Positions 25,351 through 33,501 of a stretch of DNA of 64,000 bases are shown here, in pieces. The notes under the pieces were generated by a model. That model had not been told where the DNA came from and did not search any database. It saw only the letters and a list, made by a program, of their open reading frames with translations. The DNA lies in the NCBI RefSeq assembly GCF_042681825.1, contig NZ_JBHUGH010000013.1:1-64000 (forward strand), read 5' to 3'. The stretch is from Halodurantibacterium flavum (GTDB taxonomy: Bacteria; Pseudomonadota; Alphaproteobacteria; Rhodobacterales; Rhodobacteraceae). The position numbers and the translations under genes were made by a program. Each line of letters starts with the position of its first letter. Position 1 is the first letter of the stretch.

Positions 25351-27525
25351 TCACTCCATGTATCGGGGCGTATAGCTGCGCCGGCGGCGCCGCGGCGCGG
25401 GGGCCGGGTCCGGCAGGGCCGCGTCAGGGATCGCCACTGCGGCCCGCAGGGCGAAGGGGTTCGCTTCGCTCAGCGGCATTGCCCAGAGCGGCGGGGCCTC
25501 CCAGTTGATCCGGTTCAGCCCCTTCTGTTCGGCGACGGCGAGGGCCTGCACCGAGAGGTCGAGCGTCTCGTTGCGCTGCACGCCCGGCTTCTTGCGATAG
25601 CCCTGCGGCGTGCGGTATTCGGAGAGCAGCTCCCCGATGTGATCCGCCTCCATCCAGTCGGGCGTGTGCTGGGTGTTGATCCGCGCCTCGAACCGCCCCA
25701 GCGCCGCGATCACCGATTCCTTCAGCCGGTCCACCGCCATGTTGAGCAGCTTGATGCTGCGGGCCCGCTTGCCCTTCGAGCCCCGCTCCGGCGTCTCGTG
25801 CCAGACCCGCGCCGGCTTGTCGAAGCCGCCCCGCCCGACCGAGAGCCACCAGAGGCCGCCCTGCCCCGCCTTGCGCCGCGCGCGCCAGAACCGCTCGGCA
25901 TTGTCCGCCCAGCCCGCCGGGCCGTTGAAGTCGAGAACCAGCGCGCAGGGCTTCAGGCTGATCTCGGTCCCCTCGACCGGATAGGCCCGGTCGGGCAGAT
26001 CGAGCAGGCAGTCCGCATCCGCGAGATAGCGCCCCGGGTCGATCGCCCGGTAGCGGCCGTCATCGCCCTTCGCCTGCGGCGCATGATCGGGCGGCTGCGC
26101 GATCTCGAACCGGTCGACCGGGATCCGCTCGCCGTTCTCGCCCCAGGCCATCACCAGGACCTCGAAGCGGTTGCCCTGCACGTCGATCGAAGTGGTGATG
26201 AAGCGCGTCCAGGACGGCGCGGTCCGCCGCGGCAGCGGACGCCGCTCTTCGGTGATCTGCGCGAGGCTCAGCGCCCCGTCATCCTCGATCGCCTTGCCGG
26301 CATAGGGCAGCCCGATCCGGGTGTAATGGACGTTGCCGAACTCCACATCGTCGCCCGTCAGCGCCGCATGACGCTTCTGCGTCTCGTAGAGCGTCACCAG
26401 CTCCTCCCAGGACACCCGCGTCGCGGCGGCGCCGTTGAAGGCATAGCTCACCGTCGGCGTGCGCCGGATGGTGCTGTCGTCGACCGGCACCAGCAGCCGG
26501 TTGCCCGCCTCGTCGAGCAGGCGCGATTCATGCAGCCAGCCGCCCCGCCCGGCCAGCGCCTGCTTGTTGAGCCAGACCTTGTGGCGATGCCCGATCAGGC
26601 TGCCGCAATGCGGGCATTCCATCTCGGCCGATGCCCCCGCCTCGGCGGGCTCCAGCGTGTCGTCGTAATGCAGCCGGTCGAAGCGCGGCTCGAAGAGCTG
26701 GCTGCAATCCGGGCATTCCCAGTACCAGCGGCCCCGGGTGCCCTCGTTGTAGATGTTCACGATCCCGGCCGTCACCGGCGGCAGCATGTGCGGATGGCCC
26801 GGATGCGGCGCCCATTCGATGGTCCGGTCGATCGGGAAGGCCGGGGTGCTTTCGACGAAGACGCAGCCGCGGCTCATGTATTCCGTGATCCGCCGCAGGG
26901 CCATGCCGTGGGGATTGCCCTCGGGGCTGTCCTTCGGGCCCAGCTGCTGGGGCATGTGATCGTAATCGGTCAGGAGCACCATGCGCTGGGTGCGCGACGA
27001 GAGCTGCGTCGAGACCGGATAGCCGATCGTCAGGCGCATCCCCTTGAAGCGCTTGCGGCTGAAGGTGCTGTCGTCGCGCCCGCTCCCCAGCCGCTCGCGC
27101 AGGTCCTTGCTGTTCAGGATCGCCGGATCGAGCTTCTCCTCGACCCAGGCATCCGCATCGGTCTTGGTCATGTGGATCAGCTGCACCGGGCCCGGGGCGC
27201 AGGTGACCGCATGGGCCGCCACCGACAGGAGCATCTGGCTCTTGCCGCATTGCGACGGGCCGATGAAGCACACCGTCTTGAACCGCCGCGACTGGCTCAT
27301 GTCCTGCGGCTCGACCGTATAGGGCATGATCGTCCGGTCGTAGCGCTGCCAGACCCCCTGCACCGGCACCCGCAGCGAGCGTTCCGCCGCCTCGGTCACC
27401 GTGATCCGGCTCGGCGGATCGATCAGCGGCAGCGCATCCGCCAGCAGCTCCTCCGGGGTCAGCCAGGGCGAGAGCGGCGGGATCTGCGTGAGCGGCCCGA
27501 TGCCCCGGTCCATCATCATGACCAT
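25351..27525 (-). CDS. terminase large subunit (gpA-like)
   Basis: 724 residues from ATG 27525, which overlaps the small-subunit stop; lambda A is 641. Residues 89-97 (GPSQCGKSQ) are the Walker A-like motif of the packaging ATPase. TDYDHMP is the Walker B region. CPDC and CPHC (about 260-310) form a zinc-binding pair. A nuclease region with SIDVQGNRFEVLVMAWG and LVLDFNG follows. It cuts concatemers and pumps DNA, so cos-type packaging is likely. Confidence 0.9.
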   Translation of the reverse strand: MVMMMDRGIGPLTQIPPLSPWLTPEELLADALPLIDPPSRITVTEAAERSLRVPVQGVWQRYDRTIMPYTVEPQDMSQSRRFKTVCFIGPSQCGKSQMLLSVAAHAVTCAPGPVQLIHMTKTDADAWVEEKLDPAILNSKDLRERLGSGRDDSTFSRKRFKGMRLTIGYPVSTQLSSRTQRMVLLTDYDHMPQQLGPKDSPEGNPHGMALRRITEYMSRGCVFVESTPAFPIDRTIEWAPHPGHPHMLPPVTAGIVNIYNEGTRGRWYWECPDCSQLFEPRFDRLHYDDTLEPAEAGASAEMECPHCGSLIGHRHKVWLNKQALAGRGGWLHESRLLDEAGNRLLVPVDDSTIRRTPTVSYAFNGAAATRVSWEELVTLYETQKRHAALTGDDVEFGNVHYTRIGLPYAGKAIEDDGALSLAQITEERRPLPRRTAPSWTRFITTSIDVQGNRFEVLVMAWGENGERIPVDRFEIAQPPDHAPQAKGDDGRYRAIDPGRYLADADCLLDLPDRAYPVEGTEISLKPCALVLDFNGPAGWADNAERFWRARRKAGQGGLWWLSVGRGGFDKPARVWHETPERGSKGKRARSIKLLNMAVDRLKESVIAALGRFEARINTQHTPDWMEADHIGELLSEYRTPQGYRKKPGVQRNETLDLSVQALAVAEQKGLNRINWEAPPLWAMPLSEANPFALRAAVAIPDAALPDPAPAPRRRRRSYTPRYME

Positions 27526-28190
27526 CAGAGCGCCATCTCCTCCTGCCGCCCGGCGCCCGCGAAGGGCAGGACCGTCGCCGGGCCAAGGAGGTCGGCCTCG
27601 ATCGTGGCCCGCAACTCCGCCCGCGCGAGATCGCAGCGCGACTGGAGCTGCGCCACCTGGTCGACCGAAAGGCCGAGATTGACCTCCGCCCAGTCCGGCA
27701 GCGTGTCGAAGGTGTTGCCCACCAGCACGAGGAGCTGCTCGAAGACCCGGCTCACCGCCTCGGCCCGCACCAGGCGCCGGCGCTGCTCGTCGACGCGGTT
27801 GCGGTGGAACTCGGCCTCCGACCATTTGCGCAGCTCATCCGCCGTCAGCCCGCCCTCGGCCTCCTCCTGGTCGGCATCGAGGTTGCGGAAGGCGAGCGCC
27901 GCCTGCATCGCCAGCTGGTCGCCCCGCGCCTTGGCGGCCCGGGCCTTGCTGTCCCGGTCCTGCCGCCAGGCATAGCAATGCGAGAGCTGGAACTCGTAGG
28001 CCACGCCGTTCTGCCCGTCCGACAGGACCGGCATCCCGAGCGAGATCCACTTGGTGATCGTGTTCTCCGAGACGGAGAAGGCCCGGGCGAGCTGGACGCG
28101 GTTCATGACACCGTCCTCCGCACCCTCCGGCAGAGGCCAGGCCGACAGGTCCAGCACGCTGCCATCGGCCAGCGTGACCATGGACATCAT
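27525..28190 (-). CDS. terminase small subunit (Nu1-like, DUF1441)
   Basis: 221 residues from ATG 28190; ATGs at 28187 and 28181 are equally possible. GVMNRVQLARAFSVSENTITKWISLGMPV (about residues 26-54) is the Nu1-type winged helix that binds cos DNA. The centre is helical and charged (DRDSKARAAKARGDQLAMQAALAFRNLDADQEEA). The C-terminal part (FDTLPDWAEVNLGLSVDQVAQLQSRCD) contacts the large subunit. It is first of the head operon and overlaps the next gene. Confidence 0.85.
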   Translation of the reverse strand: MMSMVTLADGSVLDLSAWPLPEGAEDGVMNRVQLARAFSVSENTITKWISLGMPVLSDGQNGVAYEFQLSHCYAWRQDRDSKARAAKARGDQLAMQAALAFRNLDADQEEAEGGLTADELRKWSEAEFHRNRVDEQRRRLVRAEAVSRVFEQLLVLVGNTFDTLPDWAEVNLGLSVDQVAQLQSRCDLARAELRATIEADLLGPATVLPFAGAGRQEEMAL

Positions 28191-28316
28191 CCCGATAATC
28201 CCTTCAGATACAACAACAAGAACGGCAACCGGCACCCCCGGCCGGCGCCGCGCCATCAAAAGCAACGGGGTGCGAATTACCCCCGTGCACACCCGCCCCC
28301 GGAAGGACCCGCGGCC

Positions 28317-29033
28317 TCACCTCCGCCGCGTCGCCATCGCCCGCTGAAACGCCCGCCGGAAATGCATCGGGAAGCTGCGCGCATAGACCTCCCGCGCGCC
28401 CTCGAAGAAGCCGAGGCGCCGGGTATAGGCCGGCATCGCCGCCGTGAAGTGCAGCACCTTGCGGATGCGCTGCCGCCCGTCCCGCTGCCACACCCCCTTC
28501 GAGAGCTTCGAGCCCGGACGCGGCACGAAGAACCCGGTCCGCTTCGGATTGCGCTTGCGCGAGGCCGCCGTGGTGTTGGCCGACCGGTCGCCCTGCGCCT
28601 GGATCGCCGAGAGCACCTGGTTGCGCTGCCCGCTCGACCAGTTGCCCCGCCCGTCCAGCCGGGCCCCCGCCGCCGGCACCGCCGCCACGATCTGACCCGA
28701 ATACTTCAGCCGGTTCTGCAACAGCCGCTCGAGCCCGGTGCCCGGACGCCGCCCGCCTGCCTCCTGCACCTTCAGGAAATGCCGCCGGCCCACCGAGGGC
28801 CGCTCCTGTACCGTGGCCGTCATGGTCTGCCGCGTGGCGCGCCAGACATGGAACGCGTTCTTCGTGAAAGGCGTCGGACGGTCGAACACGACCTCCATCC
28901 GCCGCTGCATGTGCTCCAGCACATCCTTCGCCGTGTGGTTCAGCGCCCAGACCGTCGCCTGCGGCACCTGACGACGCTCCACATCCGTCAGACCCGCCTG
29001 AAGATCCCGCGGGTCAATCGACATCTGGAACAT
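28317..29033 (-). CDS. minor tail protein, gpZ-like (tentative)
   Basis: 238 residues from ATG 29033 (MFQMSIDPRDLQ). The N-terminal part (DLQAGLTDVERRQVPQATVWALNHTAKDVLEHMQRRMEVVFDRPTPFTKNAFHV) has the helix pattern of the phage minor tail Z group, which needs a basic protein of about 190-240 residues. The C-terminus is basic (RFMRRAFQRAMATRRR-like). In lambda Z lies between FII and U; here it lies before the terminase genes, so the order is rearranged if the call is right. Confidence 0.45.
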   Translation of the reverse strand: MFQMSIDPRDLQAGLTDVERRQVPQATVWALNHTAKDVLEHMQRRMEVVFDRPTPFTKNAFHVWRATRQTMTATVQERPSVGRRHFLKVQEAGGRRPGTGLERLLQNRLKYSGQIVAAVPAAGARLDGRGNWSSGQRNQVLSAIQAQGDRSANTTAASRKRNPKRTGFFVPRPGSKLSKGVWQRDGRQRIRKVLHFTAAMPAYTRRLGFFEGAREVYARSFPMHFRRAFQRAMATRRR

Positions 29034-29043
29034 GGGCCTGGGA

Positions 29044-29385
29044 TCAGCCGAGCGTGACGCCGCGCCGGACCAGCTCATCACGGATGAAGCCGATCCCGAC
29101 ATCCTTGAGGAGGCAAAGCGGCAGCCCGCCCACCGCGGCCGAAGTGTCCATTGCCTTTCGCCAGGCGTGTTCATTCCGCACCGCGTCCAGGAACGAGGCA
29201 CCCCCGCCGGTCAGCGAGACGCGGCCCTGCGCATCCCGCCGGACGAAGCCCGCATCCTCGAGCAGCATCAGGTGATACTGCTCCGCCGAGGGTACGGCAT
29301 CTGCTTCGCGGCCAGCCTCCGGCAACGCCGCGCCGGCCTCGACCGCCAGCAACAGCCGGCGCATGAGCTGGGGATCACGCCGCAT
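29044..29385 (-). CDS. DUF2513-like phage protein
   Basis: 113 residues from ATG 29385, preceded by GGAGG. MRRDPQLMRRLLLAVEAG, then SAEQYHLMLLEDAGFVRRD..VSLTGGGASFLDAVRNEHAW follows the DUF2513 pattern (KRDxDLxRxLLxxIE ... HxxLLxDAGLI ... LTxxGHDFLDAIRDDxxW), a winged-helix-like family common in phages. The C-terminus (GGLPLCLLKDVGIGFIRDELVRRG) also fits. Function unknown. It is the first gene after a hairpin and a 116-base gap, so it may begin the late transcript. Confidence 0.6.
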   Translation of the reverse strand: MRRDPQLMRRLLLAVEAGAALPEAGREADAVPSAEQYHLMLLEDAGFVRRDAQGRVSLTGGGASFLDAVRNEHAWRKAMDTSAAVGGLPLCLLKDVGIGFIRDELVRRGVTLG

Positions 29386-29425
29386 GGGACCTCCGGAACG
29401 ATATAAGGGGGGCTGGAAATGCAAA

Positions 29426-29455
29426 CGCCCGCCGGGTCGGTATGACCTGCGGGCG
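29426..29455 (-). terminator. nested hairpin before the late block
   Basis: CGCCCGC (29426-29432) pairs with GCGGGCG (29449-29455), with an inner GGTC/GACC pair; on the minus strand GTTTGC follows. It lies in the gap between the last early gene and the DUF2513-like gene. A weak terminator or a Q-type antitermination checkpoint is plausible. Confidence 0.45.
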
Positions 29456-29501
29456 CAACTGTAGATGATGCCAAGCAAGATGCATCCGGCCGACTTAAGC
29501 G

Positions 29502-30296
29502 TCAAGCCCCTTTTTCGAGATGGCCCCTCATACGCTCCAAGGCGGTCGCCAGCGCCAAGCGCGCGGCAATGATGTTTTCGCCCCGGTCGGGCCACCCATG
29601 CCGCGCCAGCACCGCGCTCAGCGTCATGTCCTGCAGGCACACCATGTCCACCAGCACCCGGTCGGGGATCGCGCGCCGTGCACTGCCGGCCCGCTGCCGA
29701 CGCACCGGCATGGCAATGCCGTCACCGATCCGGGCCCGCAGCCGGTCGATGTCATAGCCCTCGGCCAGGAACGCGTCCATGAAGCTGCCGCCCCGCCCAT
29801 CGCCGCGCCGCACTGTCTCCAGCGAGGCGCACTTCATCCCGCCCGCGTCATGGCGCTCGACCAGCGCACGATAGTGCCGCGCGATTGCCACCTGCCCGGG
29901 CGTGAAGGGCGCAACGAACGCAGCCGCCGCCCCGCGATGAGCCCGCCGAGCCTGATCCTCCATCACGTCGAACGCATCGGCCTGCCGCGCCGCATCCCGG
30001 CCCCGATACCCCACATGCTCCAGCTCGTAATCCTCGAACCCGCCCGGCATCGCCACCCGGGCACTGGCCCGCAACTCCATCGGCTCGAAGGCGACCAGCC
30101 GCCCCCGTGCCGGCGGCATCGTGATCTCGGGGCCGCAGCGGTCGCGCAGATGCTCTGCATCCTCGATCAGATCGCCCCGGGCCCGCGCCATCATCCGCGC
30201 CAGCACCTTCTGCTTCTCGCGGAACACCCGGTTCACCAGCTCGGCCCAGCCGGGCACCGTCGCGAAGTCGAACTCTGTTGCCGGTATCTCGGTCAT
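29502..30296 (-). CDS. phage protein, candidate late-gene regulator
   Basis: 264 residues. The N-terminal 130 residues are helical and charged; the second half, from FTPGQVAIARHYRALVERHDAGGMKCASLE onward, ends in a helix-turn-helix-like stretch (RRAIPDRVLVDMVCLQDMTLSAVLARHGWPDRGEN). I recognise this pattern only as a recurrent unnamed protein near terminase genes in Rhodobacterales phages. Its place as the last early gene, just before the hairpin and late block, is where lambda has Q. The regulatory role is inference. It overlaps the upstream gene by four bases. Confidence 0.5.
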   Translation of the reverse strand: MTEIPATEFDFATVPGWAELVNRVFREKQKVLARMMARARGDLIEDAEHLRDRCGPEITMPPARGRLVAFEPMELRASARVAMPGGFEDYELEHVGYRGRDAARQADAFDVMEDQARRAHRGAAAAFVAPFTPGQVAIARHYRALVERHDAGGMKCASLETVRRGDGRGGSFMDAFLAEGYDIDRLRARIGDGIAMPVRRQRAGSARRAIPDRVLVDMVCLQDMTLSAVLARHGWPDRGENIIAARLALATALERMRGHLEKGA

Positions 30297-30883
30297 CCCG
30301 CCGCCCTTTCACTCTGCGCGCGCCGCCGCGCGCCTTCATCCACGATCCGCTGCGCCGCAGCCTGATCCGCCCGGTACTGCGCCAGCCAGGCGCGGTCCTC
30401 TTCCGTCACGACCTCGCGCCGCAACCGGTCCTGCGCCAGATGCACCTGCCGCCCGTTCGCCTCCGCCTGTTCCCGGATCAGCCGCATGTCCATCGCCAGC
30501 GGCGGCCGCCCGTGCCGGATCAGGAACCGGTAGAGCTCCACCAGATACCCGCCCGCCTCCGCCAGCGGCCCCTCGACCGAGGCAAGCCAGCTCGACACGA
30601 TCCGGTGCTGCTGGATCGGCGGCGCCTGCAGCGCCCGCGCATATTGCCGGATCAGAACCTCCGACGGCCACACCCCGCCCTGCGCCATGTCGATCAGCGT
30701 CTCGGCCAGCGTCCGAAGGTTCTCCTCATCCATATAGGCCAGCTGCTCCGCCACCCGCCCCAGGAACGCCTCGTGCTGCGCCACCGCCTGACCCCTGGGC
30801 CGCGTCATCCCCGCTTCCTGCAACCTGCCGATCAGCAGATCCCGGACGCGCGCCTTCCCCGTCTTCTGTCCGTCGCTTTCCAT
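30293..30883 (-). CDS. hypothetical phage protein
   Basis: 196 residues from ATG 30883, preceded by AAAGGAAG; the ORF opens 14 codons earlier. It is helical throughout (FLGRVAEQLAYMDEENLRTLAETLIDMAQGGVWPSEVLIRQYARALQAPP, then WLASVEGPLAEAGGYLVELYRFLIRHGRPP). No family recalled. The pattern of many short amphipathic helices and a location directly after the iteron-like repeats would fit a replication accessory protein such as a helicase loader, but no catalytic motif is present. Confidence 0.55.
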   Translation of the reverse strand: MESDGQKTGKARVRDLLIGRLQEAGMTRPRGQAVAQHEAFLGRVAEQLAYMDEENLRTLAETLIDMAQGGVWPSEVLIRQYARALQAPPIQQHRIVSSWLASVEGPLAEAGGYLVELYRFLIRHGRPPLAMDMRLIREQAEANGRQVHLAQDRLRREVVTEEDRAWLAQYRADQAAAQRIVDEGARRRAQSERAAG

Positions 30884-30948
30884 CCTCGCTTCCTTTCTCA
30901 GCAGTCTCGCCATCCGCCTTCGCAACGTCGGTGTCCGGGGTGAAAGGT

Positions 30949-31077
30949 GTTTTGTATTGTTCTGTTTTGTATTGTCTTGTCCTGTAGGGCAGTCACACCA
31001 AAAGCCCTGAAAAGAGGGCGTGATACGCCCTGATATTCACTGTGAGTTAACTGTTAGATCACTGTGAATAACTGTTA
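30949..31077. other. candidate phage replication origin (iteron-like repeats)
   Basis: Intergenic, AT-rich. 30949-30963 and 30964-30978 are tandem copies of GTTTTGTATTGT plus three variable bases. 31037-31056 and 31059-31077 are two copies of TCACTGTGA-(G)(T/A)-TAACTGTTA. Between them lie two short hairpins (30986-31008 and 31015-31031). The block sits directly beside the DUF1376-like replication gene, a common place for an origin. Confidence 0.5.
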
Positions 31078-31090
31078 CGATAACACCCCG

Positions 31091-31735
31091 TCACACATCA
31101 TCCTTGCCCCCGATCCGGCGCACCACGCGGGGCACGCCGGCAACCTCTTCCATCCCTGCCGCGACATTCTCGGCCGTGCAGTAGAGCTTCGACTTGTCGA
31201 GCCAGTCGGCGACCGTCGCCACGACATGGTCATTGTCGGCGAGGTTCGCGCGCCCCAGCGACCGCAGCTTGGCCCGCACCCGCGACCGCAGCATGGCCAT
31301 GCGGCCCGCCTCGCGCGCCTGGTCTCGGCCCGACTTGCGCCGGTGCATGTCCACGGCGATCCGCGCGATCATCTCATGGCCAAGCCAGCGCCGGCCCGGC
31401 CTGTCGTCGCCCTCGACATGGGTCACCCGCCAGCCGTAGAGCGCGCCGGGCCGGGCACGCAGCCAGGCCTCGATGTCGCTGCCGAACCCGGCGAGGCGCG
31501 CCAGCTGGACGTCATTGTCCGGCAGCGCCCCTGCGGGATCGAGCTTGAAGCTCTCGCACCAGAGGATCAGCGCCGTGCCGATATCCTCGCGACGGCCGGC
31601 CGCGATGGCATCAGCGACGAACTGCGATGTCAGGAGCCGGTTGACGTAGAGCGGGATCCACTCATGGTTCGACAACGTATCGCCCATCTGCAGCGGATAG
31701 GCCCAGAATTCGAAATCGTTTCCGCTGTCAGGCAT
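31091..31735 (-). CDS. DUF1376-like replication protein
   Basis: 214 residues from ATG 31735, preceded by AGAGG. The N-terminal half (FEFWAYPLQMGDTLSNHEWIPLYVNRLLTSQFVADAIAAGRREDIGTALILWCESFKLDPAGALPDNDVQLARLAGFG) matches the DUF1376 winged-helix fold found in phage replication initiators (W..LPDDD..LA). The C-terminus is basic and helical. It probably binds the repeats at 30949-31077 and recruits host replication proteins. Cotranscribed with the upstream gene (8-base overlap). Confidence 0.6.
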   Translation of the reverse strand: MPDSGNDFEFWAYPLQMGDTLSNHEWIPLYVNRLLTSQFVADAIAAGRREDIGTALILWCESFKLDPAGALPDNDVQLARLAGFGSDIEAWLRARPGALYGWRVTHVEGDDRPGRRWLGHEMIARIAVDMHRRKSGRDQAREAGRMAMLRSRVRAKLRSLGRANLADNDHVVATVADWLDKSKLYCTAENVAAGMEEVAGVPRVVRRIGGKDDV

Positions 31736-32105
31736 GTTGCCTCTCTTGTCCTGCCCTCGCCTGCCTTGTGCCGGCAGGTCCTGAAATTGCTGAAAGGTCT
31801 GCGCCTTTGGCGCCAATCCGTGCGGCAAGACGGCGGCGCATCTCATCGACATCGACGCCGGCGAACAGGCACACCACTTCGCAGTCGTTCGACCCGAACC
31901 AGTCGCGCGCGTCCTCCTGGATGCGGATGATCCGCCTGACATAGTCCGAACGGCGGGTCAGGTCGCAGGGCGCGCGCTCCCGCGTGGCAAGCTGCCATTG
32001 CGCCAGCAGCACATGTCGCCAGAGGCGCTGGCAGGCCTCGGCCGCAGGATCCTGATTGCCCGACTGATCGGGGGAGGCAGAGGCAATGCGCGAATACCGC
32101 ATCAT
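31728..32105 (-). CDS. hypothetical early phage protein
   Basis: 125 residues. Contains EACQRLWRHVLLAQWQLATRERAPCDLTRRSDYVRRIIRIQEDARDWFGSNDCEVVCLFAGVDVDEMRRRLAARIG, a mixed helix/strand pattern with no catalytic motif I can identify. It overlaps both neighbours by a few bases, so it belongs to the early leftward operon and is expressed before or with DNA replication. The phrase VCLFAGVDVDEMRRRL recurs in Rhodobacterales prophages as far as I recall; function not known. Confidence 0.5.
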   Translation of the reverse strand: MMRYSRIASASPDQSGNQDPAAEACQRLWRHVLLAQWQLATRERAPCDLTRRSDYVRRIIRIQEDARDWFGSNDCEVVCLFAGVDVDEMRRRLAARIGAKGADLSAISGPAGTRQARAGQERQHA

Positions 32106-32608
32106 CCCGCCCCCACCGGAAACAGGAAAACCGGCATGTTGTGGGTCAGCGCGACCGACACGTCCCGCCGCACGGCCGAGGACCGCCGCCAGCCCGGCAG
32201 GTCCGGCACGATCACCGCGCGGGAGGCATGCAGCATCTGGCGGCGCAGCGTCCCGAAGGCATCCTCATCCGGACCGGCGCCCCGCGCCGCCGGCGGCAGC
32301 GCATGATGCGCCGCGGCACCCAGAACGACCGGCGAGACCGCGGCGATGCCGAGCGGGATCAGCACCGACAGGACATAGGCCGCGCGCATCTGCATCTCGA
32401 CCGAACCCGCGAACTGCCACCGGCCCTGCCCGTCCCGGACCTCCTCGGCATAAGGCGTCGCGAGATAAACCTGTCCCGCTGCGCAATGCTGCGACAGCGT
32501 GATCCGCGTCGCGTCCACATGCAGCAGCGGCCGCCAGCGGGACGCGGGCGCGGTCAGTTGCTGCCAGTACCGCTCGCTCTCGATGTCGATCGGCTGGATG
32601 GCGGTCAC
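32102..32608 (-). CDS. DUF1937-like nucleotide-deoxyribosyltransferase-fold protein
   Basis: 168 residues from a GTG at 32608 that overlaps the upstream stop (GTGA). QVYLATPYAEEVRDGQGRW, IPLGIAAVSPVVLGAAAHHALPP, DAFGTLRRQMLHASRAVIVPDLPGWRRSSAVRRDVSVALTHNMPVFLF follow the DUF1937 plan (YLAsPY, SPi, WDxxLL, GWxxSxGvxxE). Here the usual acidic residue of GWxxSxGVxxE is D in SAVRRDV. The family is related to nucleoside 2-deoxyribosyltransferases and to SLOG-type nucleotide binders. Possible role in nucleotide metabolism or signalling during infection. Confidence 0.6.
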   Translation of the reverse strand: MTAIQPIDIESERYWQQLTAPASRWRPLLHVDATRITLSQHCAAGQVYLATPYAEEVRDGQGRWQFAGSVEMQMRAAYVLSVLIPLGIAAVSPVVLGAAAHHALPPAARGAGPDEDAFGTLRRQMLHASRAVIVPDLPGWRRSSAVRRDVSVALTHNMPVFLFPVGAG

Positions 32609-32874
32609 CTGGATACCCTCCCACGCCGGGGACCATCGCCGCGCTTCTTTGCGCGAGCCACGTGTGGCCAATACTGCGCCTTTACTGCCTCGTAATCCTC
32701 GCCGCTCTCGTCCAGATCCGCGTCGCGGACGCGATTGGTCGCAACGCGCACGCGCTCCTGCGAAACGCCGAACCTCTCGCCGATCACATTGCAGTCCAGC
32801 TGCGCGTCGGTCCGCAGCGACAACCACCGCAGCACCAGCTCATCACTCGCCCGGGTGACAGCATGTCCCGCCAT
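32605..32874 (-). CDS. small helix-turn-helix protein
   Basis: 89 residues. LRTDAQLDCNVIGERFGVSQERVRVATNRVRDADLDES is a sigma-70 region-4-like helix-turn-helix (residues 19-52), followed by a basic tail (ARAKKRGDGPRRGRVSR). Likely an early transcriptional regulator or DNA-binding accessory factor. It overlaps the small membrane protein upstream by 32 bases and the DUF1937 gene downstream by four, so it is in the middle of the early operon. Confidence 0.55.
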   Translation of the reverse strand: MAGHAVTRASDELVLRWLSLRTDAQLDCNVIGERFGVSQERVRVATNRVRDADLDESGEDYEAVKAQYWPHVARAKKRGDGPRRGRVSR

Positions 32875-33082
32875 CAGAACGCCCTCCTATTATGGACTTG
32901 ATGAGATCGACGACTTCCCAGCGGTCGAGGCGCCTGCGCAGGGCGTCCCCGCAGAGAAGGGCGAGGAAAATTCCCCCCGCCAGCCACCACAGAGAGCCAC
33001 CGGCAAATGTGAGCCAGGCACCACCGGCCACAAATACGATCTGCTGAACGCAGCAGCAGACCAGGAAGACCGATCTCAGCAT
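32843..33082 (-). CDS. small membrane protein
   Basis: 79 residues from ATG 33082, which overlaps the upstream stop. Two transmembrane segments: about residues 3-26 (RSVFLVCCCVQQIVFVAGGAWL) and 30-46 (GSLWWLAGGIFLALLCG), then a short basic cytoplasmic tail (DALRRRLDRWEVVDLIKSIIGG) and a cysteine pair near the end. No family recognised. Early leftward operon; could act on the host envelope or exclude other phages, but this is only suggested by topology. Confidence 0.5.
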   Translation of the reverse strand: MLRSVFLVCCCVQQIVFVAGGAWLTFAGGSLWWLAGGIFLALLCGDALRRRLDRWEVVDLIKSIIGGRSDGGTCCHPGE

Positions 33083-33318
33083 CACCCCTCCTGTTTGTTC
33101 GTGAGCAGCGCGCTGAACCGCGCCGTCTGTGCATCGAAAAGCGTTCCGCATTCCGGGCACTCTTGAAAATCATGCTCAGGGGCGACTGCGCCCGCTTCCT
33201 GATCCAGCGCCTCATGTTCAATCAGGAAGGCGTTGTCGCAGCATCCGCAGGTGCAGAACAGCGCCGCCACCTCAACGGCTGTGATAGGGACGATGGGCAG
33301 ATCTTCGGATGCGGACAC
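33082..33318 (-). CDS. small zinc-ribbon-like protein
   Basis: 78 residues from GTG 33318, preceded by GAGGAG. Cysteines are placed as FCTCGCCDNAF (three within six residues) and ECPECGTLF near residue 53, so a CxCxxC plus CxxC metal site is plausible. Early phage zinc-ribbon proteins often bind host RNA polymerase or DNA. The ORF continues upstream in frame, but that part is Arg/Pro-rich and not protein-like. It overlaps the next gene by one base. Confidence 0.5.
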   Translation of the reverse strand: MSASEDLPIVPITAVEVAALFCTCGCCDNAFLIEHEALDQEAGAVAPEHDFQECPECGTLFDAQTARFSALLTNKQEG

Positions 33319-33501
33319 AGCTCTCTCCTCACAAAGCCGCCGGGGCCGAAGCCCCGGCGCAGTCACAGCCAACAAGGAGGAATGCGCGGTTCTCCCGCCG
33401 CGCGCGGGGTTCGATGGGGCGCATCGCGGCAGACGGCCGCGCCCCCGGTAGCCGTATCCCGCGGGGAGACGCTGTGCCCCGCTCTGCCGCAATTCCGGAA
33501 C

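Noticed and set aside
25639..27975. 778-codon open frame on the plus strand
   Set aside because: Antisense to the terminase genes; no protein-like motifs and a shadow-type composition.
5159..30296. gene transfer agent instead of prophage
   Set aside because: The order and proteins follow lambda (gpW, gpD, gpU/V, G/GT, J), and there are an integrase, CI, Cro and lysis genes; GTA-specific tail-barrel proteins are absent.
30949..31077. CRISPR array
   Set aside because: The repeats are too short, too few and not regularly spaced by unique spacers; no cas genes occur in the window.
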